DNA from: Candidatus Saliniplasma halalkaliphilum
GTDB lineage: Archaea; Thermoplasmatota; Thermoplasmata; Halarchaeoplasmatales; Halarchaeoplasmataceae
Length of the DNA stretch: 7,805 nucleotides
Assembly (NCBI GenBank): GCA_019594235.1
Contig: JAFDTG010000072.1
Location: 1 to 7,805 of the forward strand
Reading direction: 5' to 3'
Shown here: piece after piece, positions 5,358 through 7,805 of the stretch
How positions within the stretch are numbered: position 1 is the stretch's first letter
How the letters are laid out: each line of letters begins with the position of its first letter
Made by a program: the position numbers and the translations under genes
The notes under the pieces: generated by a model
What the model was told of the DNA's origin: nothing
Databases searched by the model: none
Seen by the model: only the letters and a program-made list of their open reading frames with translations

Positions 5358-6515
5358 TCATTTCTTTCCTGGTCTCAAGTACAACTCTATCAATATAACA
5401 CCGATGATCATCGATATACCTGCTATCAACAATGCGGTTCCAACTGAAAATATCTCTGCAAGATTTGAAAAGATGATTATGCCTGAGAAAGAACCTATCG
5501 TACCCATGGTACCCCTTATACCCATACCTTTTCCTCTGTCCTCTTTTGCCGTTCCATCAGCTATCATCTCGAAAACCACAGGATGATAGAGTCCCCCTAT
5601 AATACCCCAGAACATCGAGATCAATATCAATATCATGAGGGATTCAGTTTGAGATACCAATATTATAGCCAAGGCTGAGAATCCTGTTGAAATAGTTAAA
5701 ATAATTTTTTTGCTAAAAACTTTTTCTATCTTCTTACTGAATATACGTATCATAGAAGCAAAAACCATACGGGTAAACTGTATCAAGCCAATTATCGTAG
5801 CTGTGAAACCTATCCCAGACAGGTATAGAGGAAAAATAGAAAAAGCCAGATTGAAGTTCATGAACATCAATACTGAAAATAAAGAACCCCTCATCACCTC
5901 TGGGTTTTTCAGAGTTTTTATAGAATCTTTGTATATCGAAATTAAGGATGTGTTGTTCAAATCCTCAACTCTTTCTTCTGAACGACCGTTTTTAACCAAC
6001 AAAAAAACGATGAAAAGAGTAGGTAATGAAAGGAGGAAACATATCAAAAACAGACGATCCATTCCGAGTAGATCTTTCAGAAAGCCTCCTAGAGGTACCG
6101 ACATTGTGTAAGCTACACCGACTATTAAGGTAAAAAGTGGGATCTTCTCCTTACCAAATTGGGTCATGAACGAAGGTAGTGTCACCCACTCCATGCATAC
6201 AGCGATACCTACCAGGATTTGAGCAAGGAAGAGAAGAGGCCATAGAACAGGGGATATCAAGTACAATATCATGGAGAAGAACAGAGATAAGGATCCAAAA
6301 ACTATCATCCTGTTGTAACCCAATATATCGGAAAGTGAACCCATAGGTATCCTTCCGAATACCTGTACAAGATGGTAAACAGCTACAACATAACCTATCA
6401 TAGATATGGAAAGACCGATATCCTCTCCATATAACGGGATATACGGTAGAAGTAAGGCTATCAAGAAGGATAAGATGAAAGCGAGTATTATAACAAGAAG
6501 AACATCTTTTTTCAA
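5358..6515 (-). CDS. Major facilitator superfamily (MFS) transporter
   Basis: The product has 385 residues, typical of a 12-helix MFS carrier in the cytoplasmic membrane, moving a small solute by uniport, symport or antiport. Motif A appears after the second helix as GRIPMGSLSDILGY (54-67). Helices 1-6 fall in about 5-175, a charged central loop (NGRSEERVEDLNN) at 176-188, and helices 7-12 in about 210-380. 'EDRGKGMGIRGT' (325-336) is the loop between helices 10 and 11, as in DHA1-like carriers. The substrate cannot be told. The start is TTG at 6515, directly after an in-frame TAG (6516-6518) and without a clear SD. The first internal ATG would remove helix 1, so TTG is preferred. A minus-strand TATA candidate (AAATTATATG, 6551-6560) would give a short leader. 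Confidence 0.9.
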   Translation of the reverse strand: MKKDVLLVIILAFILSFLIALLLPYIPLYGEDIGLSISMIGYVVAVYHLVQVFGRIPMGSLSDILGYNRMIVFGSLSLFFSMILYLISPVLWPLLFLAQILVGIAVCMEWVTLPSFMTQFGKEKIPLFTLIVGVAYTMSVPLGGFLKDLLGMDRLFLICFLLSLPTLFIVFLLVKNGRSEERVEDLNNTSLISIYKDSIKTLKNPEVMRGSLFSVLMFMNFNLAFSIFPLYLSGIGFTATIIGLIQFTRMVFASMIRIFSKKIEKVFSKKIILTISTGFSALAIILVSQTESLMILILISMFWGIIGGLYHPVVFEMIADGTAKEDRGKGMGIRGTMGTIGSFSGIIIFSNLAEIFSVGTALLIAGISMIIGVILIELYLRPGKK

Positions 6516-6550
6516 CTATCTCACTGAGGAGCCTATAAAGAATGGAGGCC

Positions 6551-6560
6551 ATATAATTTA
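6551..6560 (-). promoter_or_regulatory. Putative TATA box of the MFS gene
   Basis: The minus strand reads AAATTATATG. Initiation about 25 bases downstream would fall near 6530, leaving roughly 15 bases before the TTG start. Confidence 0.35.
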
Positions 6561-6704
6561 TGGGATAAAGAAGAGGTGGGTTTTCAACATACCAATCGTA
6601 TTTTCTCAAGAAAGTACGTAAAGATTTACAATTTCTAGGACGGACACGTATTCAATTAGGGTTAATAGACGTGGTTCAATCATCCTCAAAGATTGTAATA
6701 ACTA

Positions 6705-6716
6705 AAATATATTTAT
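6705..6716. promoter_or_regulatory. Strong TATA-like element without an adjacent gene start
   Basis: TATATTTATAAA-type sequence can be read on either strand. On the minus strand it would give the MFS gene a leader of about 170 bases. On the plus strand it would start a transcript near 6738, running antisense into the 3' end of the antiporter gene. Direction and use are unknown. Confidence 0.35.
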
Positions 6717-6800
6717 AAAATAGCCAAGACATCTCTTAAAATCTCGATCAAAGCCTGTCCCACAGATCTACGATACGATATTCGATGGTAAGATCTCACC

Positions 6801-6810
6801 TAAAAAAATA
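6801..6810 (-). terminator. T7 termination tract of the antiporter gene
   Basis: On the minus strand TATTTTTTTA begins nine bases after the TGA stop. T-runs of this length are the main intrinsic termination signal in archaea. Confidence 0.55.
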
Positions 6811-6818
6811 CCACATCT

Positions 6819-7805
6819 TCAATCTTGGACCACTTCTTCATTGACTTTTTCTATCAAATATCTAGAAACCAAAATATTAGGATTATTTACGTAAAATGCT
6901 CCTTTTTCAAAATACTCCCGGGTCTTTTCCATCGTATGTGCTTTTGGTACCACTGGAGAATGCATATCCATCTCAAGTAATTTCTGAGATACTACGTCTT
7001 TATCGATTGTAGATATCACAATCTTAGCATTATTGATTGATGCTTTCTCCCAAGTATAGTCATGCATCGCATCACCAAAAACATAATTTTCACATACTTT
7101 TTTCAAATTTTCAAGTTTAACAGGATCGTTCTCAATTACAAGAAAATCAAGGCCCTTAGATTTGCAGATATCTACTAATTTTTTACCCTGCCGTCTATAT
7201 CCAAGTATTATGATATGGTTTTTTAGACCTGATTGGACTACACTTTTATTGTCAATCCTTTTAGCAGGGTATTTATCGATCATTCGTTTGAAAATTTTCC
7301 CAAATATCTGCTCTTCTTTCCTGATAGTGATAGAAGAGATGATCATGGTGACAACTACTGCAAAGATTATGGCATCGAACAGTTCTAGGATGATTACCCC
7401 CAATAAAAAGCCCTCGATAGCGATTATAAGTGTGAACTCACTCATCTGATTCAAACGAAGACCGGTTAATGCGGATGTCCTGATATCGAACCCTTCCCAG
7501 AGTAATATCAAGATAGTAAAGAATGGCTTGATAAATACTACTAAAAGCACCAATAATAAAGATATAAGAACTGTTTGTAAACTAGGTAAAGTTAATAGTC
7601 CACCCAGCATAGCAAAAAATATAGCTGAGAAAAAATATTTTATGGATTCAACACCGTTAAGTATCTCTGTAGATTTAACTGGTTCTATCTTTACAGCTAA
7701 TCCCGCTATAAATGCCCCAACAGCTATCGAGATACCAAAATATTCACTTATCGAGATGAATATGATAAGTAATGAAATACTACTCATAAGAGATAACTCT
7801 TCTGA
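6819..7805 (-). CDS. CPA2/KefB-type cation:proton antiporter with TrkA-N (RCK) domain, C-terminal part
   Basis: The frame is open to the right edge of the window, so the N-terminal half of the membrane domain is missing. An ATG at 7787 is internal to a helix and not a real start. About 328 residues are visible. The family exchanges Na+ or K+ for H+ across the cytoplasmic membrane, gated by a cytosolic nucleotide-binding domain. Numbering from 7787: GAFIAGL (24-30) is the conserved antiporter helix, and RLNQMSEFTLII (111-122) corresponds to the G-E-F motif. Membrane helices end near 152. A basic linker follows, then a TrkA-N domain from about 188 to 310 with HIIILG, an acidic residue ending strand 2 (VIEND) and FGDA (237-240). 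The dinucleotide loop reads GYRRQG, where the family has GxGxxG. The protein ends soon after TrkA-N and lacks a TrkA-C domain. Confidence 0.9.
   Translation of the reverse strand, partial: SEELSLMSSISLLIIFISISEYFGISIAVGAFIAGLAVKIEPVKSTEILNGVESIKYFFSAIFFAMLGGLLTLPSLQTVLISLLLVLLVVFIKPFFTILILLWEGFDIRTSALTGLRLNQMSEFTLIIAIEGFLLGVIILELFDAIIFAVVVTMIISSITIRKEEQIFGKIFKRMIDKYPAKRIDNKSVVQSGLKNHIIILGYRRQGKKLVDICKSKGLDFLVIENDPVKLENLKKVCENYVFGDAMHDYTWEKASINNAKIVISTIDKDVVSQKLLEMDMHSPVVPKAHTMEKTREYFEKGAFYVNNPNILVSRYLIEKVNEEVVQD

Larger units (their letters stand above)
6516..6818. other. Intergenic region between antiporter and MFS genes
   Basis: These 303 bases hold no convincing gene. From the right they contain the T7 termination tract of the antiporter gene, an imperfect hairpin bounded by two AGATCT sites (6765-6770 and 6791-6796), and an AT-rich TATA element at 6705-6716. 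The probable MFS promoter at 6551-6560 follows. A minus-strand frame starting at TTG 6609 runs into the MFS gene in another phase and has no coding character. Confidence 0.5.

Noticed and set aside
6151..6609. Minus-strand open frame of about 150 codons overlapping the MFS start
   Set aside because: It is out of phase with the MFS frame, is rich in Cys, Tyr and Ser without domain pattern, and is explained as a shadow of the MFS coding sequence.
7162..7449. Plus-strand open frame of 95 codons opposite the antiporter gene
   Set aside because: It is wholly antisense to a well-supported coding sequence and has no SD or domain pattern.

Overview
The window looks like part of an AT-rich archaeal chromosome. 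Genes are preceded by TTTATA-type TATA boxes rather than -35/-10 pairs. Several starts carry strong Shine-Dalgarno (SD) matches (AGGTGGT, GAGGTGA, GGTGATC). The gene content also fits an archaeon: an eight-blade PQQ-type propeller with CARDB, an OsmC/DUF302 pair, a membrane-anchored DUF192 protein, and a CPA2 antiporter with a TrkA-N domain. The proline/glutamine-rich cytosolic tails on two membrane proteins recall uncultured Thermoplasmata-type euryarchaea, but that placement is inference. No rRNA, tRNA, CRISPR array or intact insertion sequence was seen.

Layout. Bases 1-411 (+) hold the 3' part of a conserved hypothetical gene that enters from the left. It converges, across 220 bp containing small palindromes, on a large surface-protein gene (632-2638, -). 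That protein has a signal sequence, eight 40-residue beta-propeller blades, an InlB-B-like repeat, a CARDB domain, one transmembrane helix and a 55-residue proline-rich tail. A divergent 300-bp spacer with TATA boxes separates it from a two-gene redox-type unit, OsmC (2991-3413, +) and DUF302 (3419-3868, +). The DUF302 SD sequence contains the OsmC stop codon. A small membrane protein with a second proline/glutamine-rich tail (3889-4347, -) converges on this unit with only 20 bp between them.

A divergent spacer of 172 bp carries a perfect-arm palindrome and leads to an anchored DUF192 protein (4520-5035, +). Next comes about 320 bp without an intact gene, holding what looks like the last two helices of a decayed major facilitator (MFS) transporter. 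An intact MFS transporter follows (5358-6515, -; TTG start). After another 300-bp spacer comes the C-terminal part of a CPA2/KefB-like antiporter with an RCK/TrkA-N domain (6819 to the window end, -).

How the genes fit together. The window is a set of short transcription units, not one pathway. The only clear operon is osmC-DUF302, plausibly concerned with thiol or oxidative stress. Most other products are envelope proteins: a surface propeller, small membrane proteins and two transporters. The least ordinary features are the nearly uniform eight-blade propeller with its modular stalk and proline-rich cytosolic tail, the similar tail on the nearby 152-aa protein, the coupled OsmC/DUF302 start, and the altered glycine motif in the antiporter's nucleotide-binding domain. 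No complete new system could be demonstrated.
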